A DNA stretch of 64,000 bases from JAAOIF01 sp965217125 (GCA_965217125.1 OZ244244.1:1178001-1242000); one strand, 5' to 3'. Shown: positions 24,956 to 33,893, counted from the first letter of the stretch. A program made the numbers and translations. Notes: a model not told the origin generated them from the letters alone.

Positions 24956-25978
24956 ATGGCAAAAAAAATTCAGGATTTTAACCAACTTGAAGACATCATA
25001 CAAGCGTTGTCTTTAAATTCTGTGCAAGCGCATAAATTAAGCGTTGACGCCGCAGCTGTAATGAGCAGGATAACTAAACAGAATTTGCAAGGGGCTAATT
25101 TGCTAGGGGCTGATTTGCGAGTGGCTGATTTGCGAGGGGCTAATTTGCAAGGGGCTAATTTGCAAAGGACTGGTTTACAAAAGGCTGATTTGCGAGGAGC
25201 TGATTTGCTAGTGGCTGATTTGCGATGGGCTAATTTGATGGGGGCTAATTTGATGGGGGCTGATTTGCAAGGTGTAAAAAATGCCCAGCATGCTAAATTA
25301 GACAGCAAGCAAAAACAATTATTTGGGTTAACAACTTCAAAAGATAGTGAATTAGAGCAACAGGCAAAAGAAAATGTCCTAAATAAACAAAAAATTGAAG
25401 AATTAGAAAAAAAACTAAAAATAGCTCAACAAAAAGCTGATGAAAAAGATAATATTCAAAAGGAATTAGATAAATTAAAAAAAAGAGCAGAAAAAAAAGA
25501 AGTTGCACTAAAGACTGCAACTGAAAATTTAGAAAAAAGAACTGTAATCAAAGATAGAATTGGAACAAATATATTTATCGGGCACGGACAATCTCCATTT
25601 TGGAGAGAGTTAAAAGATTTTGTTAGCGATAGAATGAAATTACCTTGTAATGAGTTTAATAGCGTTCCTGTAGCAGGCGTAACAAATATAACCCGTCTAG
25701 CTCAAATGCTAGATCAAGCATCCATTGCTTTTTTAATAATGACTGCCGAAGATGAACAGGCAGGTGGAAACCATCATGCTAGGATGAATGTTATCCACGA
25801 AGTCGGTTTATTTCAAGGTAGGCTGGGCTTTGAAAGAGCAATTGTTTTATTAGAGGATGGTTGTCAAGAATTTAGTAATATTCAAGGTCTTGGTCAAATA
25901 AGATTTCCTAAAGGCAACATTTCCGCAATATTTGAGAGTGTGCGTCAAGTATTAGAAAGGGAAGGAATCGTTAAATAA
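24956..25978 (+). CDS. Pentapeptide-repeat, coiled-coil, TIR-like nucleotide-binding protein
   Basis: 340 aa. Residues 1-40 are a distinct helical cap; 43-107 hold about 13 pentapeptide repeats; 127-197 are coiled coil, almost identical to the neighbour at 23232; 202-335 form a TIR-like domain of the Cap12/PycTIR type (NIFIGHGQSPFWRELKDFV, FLIMTAEDE, ARMNVIHEVGLFQGRLG). E282 in HEVG fits the catalytic glutamate of NAD-cleaving members. Such domains act as NADase effectors in CBASS and Pycsar defence. Here the TIR-like domain hangs on a pentapeptide sensor with no cyclase gene nearby. Confidence 0.87.
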   Translation: MAKKIQDFNQLEDIIQALSLNSVQAHKLSVDAAAVMSRITKQNLQGANLLGADLRVADLRGANLQGANLQRTGLQKADLRGADLLVADLRWANLMGANLMGADLQGVKNAQHAKLDSKQKQLFGLTTSKDSELEQQAKENVLNKQKIEELEKKLKIAQQKADEKDNIQKELDKLKKRAEKKEVALKTATENLEKRTVIKDRIGTNIFIGHGQSPFWRELKDFVSDRMKLPCNEFNSVPVAGVTNITRLAQMLDQASIAFLIMTAEDEQAGGNHHARMNVIHEVGLFQGRLGFERAIVLLEDGCQEFSNIQGLGQIRFPKGNISAIFESVRQVLEREGIVK

Positions 25979-26110
25979 TTTACCTAACAAAAGCATACCT
26001 CGGATAGTAAAAAGAGCCTAATAAATCATTCCATCAACTAACCACCGCTTTTGTTGTTAAAGCTTTAACAACCTTGTCAATATCTGGTTTTTCCTTATAA
26101 GTAAAAAAAA

Positions 26111-26162
26111 CCCAAAGGTCTGGTGAAACGCCTATTTAATGGTTTCACTTTTCTGCTTTGGG
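26111..26162. terminator. Nested hairpin between the TIR-like gene and the restriction enzyme gene
   Basis: The outer stem CCCAAAG/CTTTGGG encloses the inner stem GTGAAAC/GTTTCAC. It sits between convergent genes, so a bidirectional terminator is likely, although T runs are weak. Confidence 0.45.
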
Positions 26163-26262
26163 CTATATATGCCGAAAAATTATACACAGTTTATTTATTG
26201 TGTCAATATATTTTCATACATTTTCAAAAGTTTCAAATAATTAGGGTTGATGAGTTTGGGTG

Positions 26263-29200
26263 CTAAAGCTTGAGGGTGTTGTCGATTGTGTGCATTAGGT
26301 TGTGGGTTTGGGTGAGGGATTTGATGATTTTTTGGTAGTGTAGGATATCTGCAAATGATAATTCTGTGTTGTGGCGGTCTTTGAGCCATTTTTGGGCGGG
26401 TTGGTAGCCGCCGATGTAGAATTCCCATGCTAATAATGGCACATTGTCAAAATATTGGGTGTCGTTGATCCAGACTTTGCCTTGTTTGGTGGTGGTGGGT
26501 TGGTAGCCGATGTTGGTTTTGGTTAATTTTCGGGTGATGATATTGTCGCCTGATTGTGGGTAGGTGGTGTCTAAATCGTTTAATAATTCTGATTCCATTA
26601 GGTGCAATGAGCGGATTTGTGCGCCGATTGCGGCTAATTGCCAAAATGTTTTAATGGTTGGGTAAGGCACGCGGGGGAAATCTATTTTTAAAAATTCTTG
26701 GTATTTTTTGCGGTAATTTGGGCTGTGCAAAACTGCATAAATGTAATCTAAAATATCGATTGGCGCAAAACTTTGTTGGTCGTTTTGTTTTTCTGCAACA
26801 AATGGCAGGTTTAAAGATTGTGCAAACAGCTTGATTTCATCGGTGTTTAAATTGGGTATTCGTTGTGTGCTATCGTCTGGGTAAAGATAAATCGGGGATA
26901 CATAGTCTCCTCCTTGCATCCCTGGTCTTGACCAACTTCTAAAGTCGTTTATATGAGTTGTAATATGTATAGAAGTGGATTTTTCTTCAGCATTACCTAA
27001 TTTAAAAACAAGCCCTATATTTTCTTTATCTACAAAATGTCGCATAACTTTACCACGAGGCATACAATGAAAGCCTTTTGATTTTCCTGTGTAATAGGTA
27101 TATCGTGTATCAAAAGGTCGATACGATATTGGAACGATGTTTTTATCAGAATTGCCAGATTTGATTAAATCCTCTTGTGCAAGATTGATTTTCCAATCCC
27201 TCACATCTTTACCTAATTTGAATTTTGTTCGGGCTTCTTCAACCTCTAAAGATAAAAATTCATCTATAGTTTGACGCACATTGTGCTTATCTTGATGAAT
27301 GGTAAAATTGTCTCTTGCGGTTACAATACCAGCAGAATTAATTGGAAAAAGTTTTTTCAAGTAAAACCCTTTTTCATAAATAGCTTGGGTTTCAAAATCT
27401 TTTGGCACCATAAAATACATAGGCTCAACATTTGGCAAAGATTGATACGGCACATCAGAAAATCTGGTGTTTTGCAAAAAATTATATTTTTCTTGGCGTT
27501 TTCCGTATAAATCAAAATGATGTATTTGGGCTAAAGTGCCTTGCTTTTTCTTGCCTGTTTTTACAAAAAAGTTAATGCTAACGCCTTGTTCTATGTCAAA
27601 AACATTTTCATCTTTTGAGCCATCGGGGCAAGTCTCTTTCTTTTTGGCATTGCCGTGCAAATCAATGGTATAAATCTCATCATAAGCCTTTAGTAAATTC
27701 CAACGCATACCTCTAAAAGTTGGATTGTCTAAAAAGCCGTGTGGGTTAATAAAAGCCAAAATTCCTTCGCCATTTTTCTCAATAAAATGCTGAGAAAATC
27801 GCATAAATTTTACATAATCATCGTTAATCCATTTTGAGTTGCGTTCTTTGAGTTTTTCCTTGCCGCCCGGCTCTTTTTTATAATCATCCATAAGGCGCAT
27901 AATCCATTCACTCTTATTTTTGCTTTCGCCACTATAAGGCGGATTGCCCATCACCACCATCACCGGGGTATCTTTTTTGACTGTATTTGCCTCTTTAGAT
28001 TCATTACTCAGCCATGCGGAAAATAAAGTATTGGTATCAGGGTGATATTCCTCTAATGAATTGGTTAGGAAAATGCGAAAACGATTTTCTCGCTTGGCAT
28101 TACAGCCGGTTTCACTTAGCAGCATATCGAGTTTTAAATGTGCCATGGCATAACTTGCCATTAGCAATTCAAAGCCGTTGAGCCGCGGGATGAGGTGGTT
28201 TTCTACATAGCTGGGCCACACGCCTTGCATATTTTTAAAGCGCGTGTCGTAGAGGTGTTGCACTACTTCTGCTAAAAATGTGCCGGTGCCAGTTGCGGGG
28301 TCGAGTATTTGCACTTTATGCACTTGTTGCTTTGCAAAAATAGCATTGCCTTGATGTCTGCCTTTGGTAACGGATGTGCCTTGCATTTCAACTTCAACTG
28401 TGGTTTTGCTGGTGTCGGCTAAGCCGTCTGTTAAATTAAATTTTGTTTTGAGGATGTCGTCTGCGGCGCGCACGATAAATTTCACCACAGGGGCGGGGGT
28501 GTACCAAACACCTCTTGCTTTTCTTAATTTTGCATCGTATTTGGATAAAAATGTCTCGTAAAAATGCACAATCGGGTCGGTTTGTTGGGTTGATTTTCCG
28601 TAACCAGATAAGATTGATTTAACATCGGCATGGCTAAATATTTCGGCTAAATTATCAACGGTCGGTCGAATGCGTTTGTCAATGTCATAACCTGCGATTG
28701 ATTGAAATAAATGGCGTAATAGGGGGTTGCTTTTAGGGATAAGTCGGGCTGCCTCATCGCGGTCAAAATCATTGAGGGTTTTGTCGTGATAACGCGAGGC
28801 AAACATACCATAAGCCAGCGTTTGCGCGTATAAATCGGCAAAATCTTGCGGCTGTAAATCATGAATAAGCATAGTTCTAAAAGTGCTTAATTGCTGTATT
28901 AATTCGGTGTCGCTGCCTTGTTTAATATCGGCATCAAGCGCTTCTTTTAAGATATTTTGCAATAATCTTGCCTTGCCTGCCATAAGTTCTGCTAATTTAG
29001 CTGGTGATTTAATCGCCTGCGTAATACGATTTGCAAAATCAGCCATTAAATTAGTAAATTTTTCAAAATGTTCGGGAATCGCAACAATCTTGCCATTTTT
29101 AATATCGGCAATTTGAATTTGTGCCATCAGCTCGCCATTTTCAAAAAACTGGAAGTAGATATAGTCGGTGATAATTAAATTATCCAAAGCGTTTTTATAG

Positions 29201-29466
29201 CGGGTAAATTGCTCAACATAGATTTTAGCATTGAGGTTTTTGCCAATATCTTTTGCCTCAATATAGCCGATAGGGATATTTTTTCGAGTAATTACATAAT
29301 CTGGGTTGCCGCAATCGGTTACTTGTGAAGGCTCGTTAGTAACCTGTATGCCGCTGATTAACTGCTTAACAAGGGCTTCTAAATCTGCACGATAGCTGTG
29401 TTCGCTGGCTATACCGCCAATATATCGTGTATTAAGTGCGGTGAGATATTGCTCAATATTCATCAA
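26263..29466 (-). CDS. Type IIG/ISP-like restriction-modification enzyme (single polypeptide)
   Basis: 1067 aa. The N-terminal PD-(D/E)XK nuclease has D56 in GNPDYV and E70-A-K72 in YIEAKD. A helical linker (about 140-320) is followed by an N6-adenine methyltransferase with motif I DPATGTG (389-395) and motif IV NPPY (508-511). The large C-terminal part (about 620-1060) resembles the target-recognition domain of the LlaBIII (type ISP) family. No SF2 helicase motifs are seen, so it is closer to type IIG than to true ISP enzymes. Nuclease, methyltransferase and specificity are in one chain; it appears intact. Part of the defence block after ssrA. Confidence 0.87.
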   Translation of the reverse strand: MMNIEQYLTALNTRYIGGIASEHSYRADLEALVKQLISGIQVTNEPSQVTDCGNPDYVITRKNIPIGYIEAKDIGKNLNAKIYVEQFTRYKNALDNLIITDYIYFQFFENGELMAQIQIADIKNGKIVAIPEHFEKFTNLMADFANRITQAIKSPAKLAELMAGKARLLQNILKEALDADIKQGSDTELIQQLSTFRTMLIHDLQPQDFADLYAQTLAYGMFASRYHDKTLNDFDRDEAARLIPKSNPLLRHLFQSIAGYDIDKRIRPTVDNLAEIFSHADVKSILSGYGKSTQQTDPIVHFYETFLSKYDAKLRKARGVWYTPAPVVKFIVRAADDILKTKFNLTDGLADTSKTTVEVEMQGTSVTKGRHQGNAIFAKQQVHKVQILDPATGTGTFLAEVVQHLYDTRFKNMQGVWPSYVENHLIPRLNGFELLMASYAMAHLKLDMLLSETGCNAKRENRFRIFLTNSLEEYHPDTNTLFSAWLSNESKEANTVKKDTPVMVVMGNPPYSGESKNKSEWIMRLMDDYKKEPGGKEKLKERNSKWINDDYVKFMRFSQHFIEKNGEGILAFINPHGFLDNPTFRGMRWNLLKAYDEIYTIDLHGNAKKKETCPDGSKDENVFDIEQGVSINFFVKTGKKKQGTLAQIHHFDLYGKRQEKYNFLQNTRFSDVPYQSLPNVEPMYFMVPKDFETQAIYEKGFYLKKLFPINSAGIVTARDNFTIHQDKHNVRQTIDEFLSLEVEEARTKFKLGKDVRDWKINLAQEDLIKSGNSDKNIVPISYRPFDTRYTYYTGKSKGFHCMPRGKVMRHFVDKENIGLVFKLGNAEEKSTSIHITTHINDFRSWSRPGMQGGDYVSPIYLYPDDSTQRIPNLNTDEIKLFAQSLNLPFVAEKQNDQQSFAPIDILDYIYAVLHSPNYRKKYQEFLKIDFPRVPYPTIKTFWQLAAIGAQIRSLHLMESELLNDLDTTYPQSGDNIITRKLTKTNIGYQPTTTKQGKVWINDTQYFDNVPLLAWEFYIGGYQPAQKWLKDRHNTELSFADILHYQKIIKSLTQTHNLMHTIDNTLKL

Positions 29467-29650
29467 AATTATGCCAAAAATTGTTATAAATAATCAGCTA
29501 ATTCTATCATAAAATCAGCCATTAACGCGATAACAATTCTTTTAAAGGGTTTTGCGTATTTTAGCTTAGAATATTGCTCAATTCCCACCATGCCCTAATC
29601 TTTACCCCTCAAATAAATTAAACACAAACAATCATAAAAAGTTCTAAAAT

Positions 29651-29670
29651 AAGTATCTTTTTAAATACTT
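29651..29670 (+). promoter_or_regulatory. Inverted repeat upstream of the Phd-type antitoxin
   Basis: AAGTAT and ATACTT flank an 8-bp spacer, ending 8 bp before the antitoxin ATG. It is placed like an autoregulatory operator. Confidence 0.45.
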
Positions 29671-29678
29671 AAATTAAT

Positions 29679-29930
29679 ATGGAACAAATCTTATCAAACT
29701 ACACTGCTAGCATTAGCGAACTTAAAAAATCCCCTGCTAAGGTAATGGCACAAGCAAAAGGCGAAAGTGTTGCTATTCTTAATCACAAAAAAATCAGCGG
29801 CTATTTAGTGCCTGTTGATGTTTACCATAATCTTATCAATGCAGTTGATGATTACTTACTATCTAAGGAAGTGGGCGACAGGCTGAATGATAATATTCAG
29901 CCTGTTATGGTGTCAATTGATGACTTATAA
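29679..29930 (+). CDS. Phd/YefM-family antitoxin
   Basis: 83 aa. The N-terminal SISELKKSPAKVMAQAKGES and AILNHKKISGYLVPVD blocks are typical of the Phd/YefM (StbD-like) DNA-binding fold. The C-terminal acidic tail should bind the toxin. It overlaps the RelE-type toxin gene by 11 bp. Confidence 0.88.
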   Translation: MEQILSNYTASISELKKSPAKVMAQAKGESVAILNHKKISGYLVPVDVYHNLINAVDDYLLSKEVGDRLNDNIQPVMVSIDDL

Positions 29931-30207
29931 ATTATCCTTCCACCCTAAGGCACTCAAAGAATGGGGCAACTTAGACAGCGGCATTAAAAACCAATTTAAG
30001 AAAAAACTACGAGAACGACTTGACAATCTAATAGTAGAAAAAGATAAATTAAAGGGCTATCATCAAGTTTACAAAATCAAGTTAAAAACAGCAGGATATA
30101 GGCTGGCTTATCAAGTGGTAAAAGATGAAGTTAGAATTTTTGTGATTGTTATTGGCAAGCGAGAAGATAGCAAAATTTATAAGATACTCAAACAAAGGCA
30201 CAACTAA
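29920..30207 (+). CDS. RelE/StbE-family toxin
   Basis: 95 aa from the ATG at 29920 (MTYKLSFHPKALKEWGNLD), which overlaps the antitoxin end; an in-frame ATG at 29887 is less likely. FHPKALKEW, LKGYHQVYKIKL and AGYRLAYQVVKDE are RelE/ParE superfamily hallmarks, with the LVY-like strand and basic core. A ribosome-dependent mRNA interferase activity is expected from the family. Confidence 0.9.
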   Translation: MTYKLSFHPKALKEWGNLDSGIKNQFKKKLRERLDNLIVEKDKLKGYHQVYKIKLKTAGYRLAYQVVKDEVRIFVIVIGKREDSKIYKILKQRHN

Positions 30208-30289
30208 AAATGAGCTAAATTAGTCAAATAACCAGCTATTGTTCTTATTTTTGGGTAAAAAATGCACTATTTTCCGCATTTCCTAATTG

Positions 30290-30529
30290 GTGTTGGTAGA
30301 AAAAGCAGAGCAAGAGCGGTGCTATTATGTTTGTTTGTGTTGAACAGATGGCAGAAAACAGAGAACAGAATAGAGCAATGGCGGCCGTTGGTAATGCGAC
30401 TTCAGTCGCATCTATACTTGCATTTATATGACTAAAATCTACTTTTCTGATGAGGAAATTGAAATCGCTTTTCCAGATGGTATTTTCTTTTGGTAATGCG
30501 ACTTCAGTCGCATCTAAACATATAGTAAT
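30290..30529. repeat. Short heptamer tracts, two palindromes and a 75-bp shared segment
   Basis: Palindromes lie at 30394-30411 and 30496-30513. Between them, 30410-30480 matches 7166-7240. This stretch can encode a 22-aa peptide (30428-30496) whose stop TAA touches the second palindrome. Confidence 0.75.
30428..30496 (+). other. Possible 22-aa mini-ORF abutting a palindrome
   Basis: ATG to TAA encodes MTKIYFSDEEIEIAFPDGIF plus two residues. The related copy at 7185-7240 has small insertions that disturb the frame. It may be a relic of a longer coding element associated with the palindrome rather than a gene. Confidence 0.25.
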
Positions 30530-30741
30530 GCTATTAGAACTGTTTGTGTATTTTTTGTGTCATATCGTTTGTTTGGGGGAGGGCGACCAAGATTGTGCCC
30601 CAACGCGAGATCCCGATCGCCCTCCCCCAAGCCCCCACCCTAAGGAGTTTATCAAAATCGGGCTTCGCCCTATCGCCTGGACGGCGATTTTTGCCACTTT
30701 CACATTGAGGATTGGGGTGATATTAGAACCGTTGGTGTTGG
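30530..30741 (+). repeat. 210-bp structured repeat element, copy F
   Basis: Arms GGGGGAGGGCGA and TCGCCCTCCCCC: the terminal T-to-A change relative to copy A is matched by A-to-T in the other arm. The loop is diverged (CGCGAGATCCCGA). Downstream hairpins are kept. Confidence 0.85.
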
Positions 30742-30769
30742 TAGAAAAAGCAAAGCAAAAATAATTACT

Positions 30770-30840
30770 CTGCTATTGCTATGTTCTGCCCTCTGTTTTC
30801 TGTTTTCTGTTTTCTGCCCTCTGCCCTTGAAGTCGCCTTT
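30770..30840. repeat. Heptamer tract next to the rhlE 3' end
   Basis: ttctgtt and ctgccct units fill the gap before the rhlE stop. Confidence 0.8.
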
Positions 30841-30855
30841 CCTAATACCAAATAA

Positions 30856-32121
30856 TTATTTTGACCATGGTTTTTTGTTGGATTTATTCTCGGCAGAATT
30901 GCGGTTTTTGCTGTGCTTAGTTTTGTTACGGTTTTTGGGTTTTTTGTTTTTGACTGGCAATAATTTTTTAGCGGATTCTGGCAGGTTGTGGTCTGGGATG
31001 AAATCATCAACTAAAATGCGCTCTATTTTTTTTTGAATCAAGCGTTCTATGTCAAATAATTGTTTGGCTTCATCGGCGCTGACTAAAGACACCGCCTCGC
31101 CTGTTGCGCCAGCACGAGCGGTGCGTCCAATGCGATGAACATAATCCTCAGCCACATGCGGCAGGTCAAAATTCACCACATGCGGCAGCTCAATAATATC
31201 AATACCGCGAGCGGCAATATCGGTTGCTACCAAAACATTAACTTTGCCCGCTTTAAAATCTGCCAATACTCGAGTACGCGCCGCCTGACTTTTATTGCCA
31301 TGAATGGCACTGGCGCTGATTTTTGCTTTTTCTAACTGGGTGGCAATACGATTTGCGCCATGTTTGGTGCGACTAAACACCAATACCTGATACCAACTGT
31401 GGGTTTTAATGAGGTGGGTTAATAGCGCTTGTTTTTTAGATTTGTCCACTGGATGAATCCATTGCTTGACTGATTTAACGGTGGAATTTCTGGGCGAAAC
31501 TGAAATTTCTAACGGATTATGAACTAATTGTTTTGCTAATTTTCTAATCTCATTAGAAAAAGTAGCAGAAAACATTAGGGTTTGTCGTTTAGGCGGCAGA
31601 ATTTTTAATATTCGCTTAATATCGTGAATAAAACCCATATCTAACATTCTATCGGCTTCGTCAAATACAATAATCTCTAATTGCTCAAATTTCACCGCAT
31701 TTTGCGAATACAAATCCAACAATCGACCCGGCGTGGCAACCAAAATATCCACCCCAGCGCGGAGTTTTTGCATTTGCGGATTAATCTTTACACCGCCAAA
31801 AACCACCGTTGATTTAAGTGGCAAATGTTTGGCATAAGTATCGACACTATTTTGCACCTGAGCGGCTAACTCACGCGTTGGAGTCAAAATCAAGCAGCGA
31901 ACTTGGTTTGATTTAGCGGCTTGCGCCTGTGACAACAACTGCAAAATTGGCAGTGTAAAACCAGCAGTTTTGCCAGTCCCGGTCTGTGCTGCAGCCATCA
32001 CATCCCTGCCCTGCAAAATCAACGGAATAGATTTTTCTTGAATTGGCGTAGGCTTATCATAGCCCTGCTGGACAACGGCTTGCAAAATAGAATCTGACAA
32101 GCCTAATTTGGAAAATCCCAT
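30856..32121 (-). CDS. rhlE: DEAD-box ATP-dependent RNA helicase, RhlE type
   Basis: 421 aa. Q motif (PTPIQEKSIPLILQGRD), Walker A AAQTGTGKT, DEAD box VFDEADRMLDMGF, SAT in MFSATFS, and HRIGRTARAG are all present. The C-terminal tail (after about 375) is very basic (NKKPKNRNKTKHSKNRN), as in RhlE proteins that bind RNA non-specifically. A role in ribosome assembly or RNA turnover is likely. A 41-bp piece of its Q-motif region is duplicated at 35850-35890. Confidence 0.93.
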   Translation of the reverse strand: MGFSKLGLSDSILQAVVQQGYDKPTPIQEKSIPLILQGRDVMAAAQTGTGKTAGFTLPILQLLSQAQAAKSNQVRCLILTPTRELAAQVQNSVDTYAKHLPLKSTVVFGGVKINPQMQKLRAGVDILVATPGRLLDLYSQNAVKFEQLEIIVFDEADRMLDMGFIHDIKRILKILPPKRQTLMFSATFSNEIRKLAKQLVHNPLEISVSPRNSTVKSVKQWIHPVDKSKKQALLTHLIKTHSWYQVLVFSRTKHGANRIATQLEKAKISASAIHGNKSQAARTRVLADFKAGKVNVLVATDIAARGIDIIELPHVVNFDLPHVAEDYVHRIGRTARAGATGEAVSLVSADEAKQLFDIERLIQKKIERILVDDFIPDHNLPESAKKLLPVKNKKPKNRNKTKHSKNRNSAENKSNKKPWSK

Positions 32122-32224
32122 AAAATCTTATTAAAAAAAATAAGCATTTTACCCTAATGCAAACAAACTGATTAACTGCCCACAAAATGTGAATTTATGC
32201 CTAAAAATCTTTATATAATTTTGC

Positions 32225-32296
32225 TTTGAGCAGAGGGCAGAGAGGCAGAGAGGCAGAAAGTCAGAAAACAGAGAACAGAGAACAGAACAGAGCAGC
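32225..32296. repeat. Heptamer tract
   Basis: Purine-strand units (cagaggg, cagagag, cagaaaa) lie upstream of element copy G. Confidence 0.8.
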
Positions 32297-32510
32297 GCTA
32301 TTAGAACTGTTTGTGTAAATTTTGTGTCATATCGTCTGTTTGCACCCCAAGGGCAGGCTACGCGCGCGGAGGGCGTGGTAGAGTGTGCCTCAACTCGAGA
32401 TCCCGACGCCCTCCCCCAAGCCCCCACCCTAAGAAGTTTATCAAAATCGGGCTTCGCCCTATCGCCTGGACGGCGATTTTTGCCACTGTCGCATTGAGGA
32501 TTGGGGTGTG
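32297..32510 (+). repeat. 210-bp structured repeat element, copy G (rearranged)
   Basis: The 5' arm region is replaced by caccccaagggcaggctacg and a short GC-rich run, so only GGAGGGCGT/ACGCCCTCC still pairs. The 3' half and both later hairpins are intact. Confidence 0.8.
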
Positions 32511-32765
32511 CAGAGGTCAGAGGGCAGAAGGCAGAGAACAGAGTAAGAACGGTGCTATTAGGTTTGCTATTGCTCTGTTCTGTTTTCTGTTTTCTGTTTT
32601 CTGCCTCTCTGCCCTCTGTTTTCTGTCCTCTGTTTTCTGTTTTCTGCCCTCTGTTTTCTGTTTTCTGTTTTCTGACTTCTGCCATCTGTTTTCTGTCCTC
32701 TGTTTTCTGTTTTCTGTCCTCTGCCTCTCTGCCCTCTGTTTTCTGTTTTCTGACTTCTGCTTATG
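32511..32765. repeat. Longest heptamer tract
   Basis: About 190 bp (32575-32762) of ttctgtt, ctgccct, ctgtcct and ctgactt units. It ends immediately before the conserved box upstream of dctP. Confidence 0.9.
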
Positions 32766-32795
32766 GTATATTAGGATGTTTGCTAATAGTTAGGG
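32761..32795 (+). promoter_or_regulatory. Conserved upstream box of the TRAP operon
   Basis: ttatggtatattaggatgtt and the following tgctaatagttag match 35944-35977 before the LRAT gene. It contains the imperfect inverted repeat TATTAG/CTAATA. Probably a promoter or operator, but it could be a recombination scar. Confidence 0.4.
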
Positions 32796-32856
32796 TTATT
32801 AACCTCGGTAAACTTGACTAACTAAAAACTTACAGGGGGATTTAAGGAGAAATGAG

Positions 32857-33861
32857 ATGAAACAATATAAATCAAAAAGTATAGTGGTGGCTATTTTATT
32901 GAGTTGTTTGTTGGTAACAGGTTACGCAAATGCTAAATGTGATAAAGGCGAGATTGTGATTAAATTTAGTCATGTTACTAATACAGACAGGCATCCTAAA
33001 GGTATTGCAGCGACATTATTGGCACACAGGGTTAATACAGAAATGCAAGGCAAGGCTTGTATGCAGGTATTTCCAAACTCAACGCTTTATAATGATAACA
33101 AAGTCTTAGAGGCTATGTTAAATGGCGATGTGCATATAGCGGCACCTTCGTTATCAAAGTTTGAGAAATATACCAAGAAATTCCGTATATTTGACCTGCC
33201 ATTTTTGTTTGTTGATGTTAAAGCGGTGGATCGTTTCCAAAATTCGGATGCTGGGGAAAAATTGCTTAATTCTATGAATAGAAGAGGGTTAAAAGGCTTA
33301 GCGTATTGGCACAATGGTATGAAGCAAATGTCGGCTAATCGCCCATTAATTAAACCAAGCGATGCTAAGGGTCTTAAATTTCGTGTTCAATCCTCAGATG
33401 TGTTGATTGCTCAGTTTAGACAATTAGGCGCATCACCACAAAAAATGTCATTCAAAGAGGTATATGGTGCTTTGCAAACTGGCGTAGTTGATGGTCAGGA
33501 AAATACTTGGTCAAATATTTATGGTAAAAAATTCTTTGAAGTTCAAGATGGAATTACTGAGACTAATCACGGCATTTTGGATTATTTAGTCGTTACTTCA
33601 ACAGAATGGTGGAATGATTTAGATTATGATGTGCGTAATCAATTAGCTACTATTTTAAAAGAAGTAACCGAGCTTAGAAATTCAGAGGCAACGCTGGTTA
33701 ATCGCCGTAATCGCGATAGAGTTATTGCTAATGGCTCTAAAATTCGTCTGTTAAGTAACGCCCAAAGACAAGCATGGGTTGGTAGTTTAAAACCAGTATG
33801 GAAACTTTTTGAAAAAGATATTGGCACTGATTTAATCCAAGCGGCTTTGGAGTCAAATTAG
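32857..33861 (+). CDS. dctP: TRAP transporter substrate-binding protein
   Basis: 334 aa. Signal peptide to about residue 26 (LLVTGYANA), then a DctP fold: IKFSHVTNTDRHPKG, FPNSTLYNDNKVLEAM, and the signature KGLKFRVQSSDVL with the Arg that pairs with a carboxylate ligand. It captures organic acids in the periplasm and delivers them to DctQM. A strong RBS (aaggaga) precedes the ATG. The ligand is probably a C4-dicarboxylate or related acid; this cannot be fixed from sequence. Confidence 0.93.
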   Translation: MKQYKSKSIVVAILLSCLLVTGYANAKCDKGEIVIKFSHVTNTDRHPKGIAATLLAHRVNTEMQGKACMQVFPNSTLYNDNKVLEAMLNGDVHIAAPSLSKFEKYTKKFRIFDLPFLFVDVKAVDRFQNSDAGEKLLNSMNRRGLKGLAYWHNGMKQMSANRPLIKPSDAKGLKFRVQSSDVLIAQFRQLGASPQKMSFKEVYGALQTGVVDGQENTWSNIYGKKFFEVQDGITETNHGILDYLVVTSTEWWNDLDYDVRNQLATILKEVTELRNSEATLVNRRNRDRVIANGSKIRLLSNAQRQAWVGSLKPVWKLFEKDIGTDLIQAALESN

Positions 33862-33893
33862 CCCTAATTACTCAAATAAGCTCTGAATAATCA

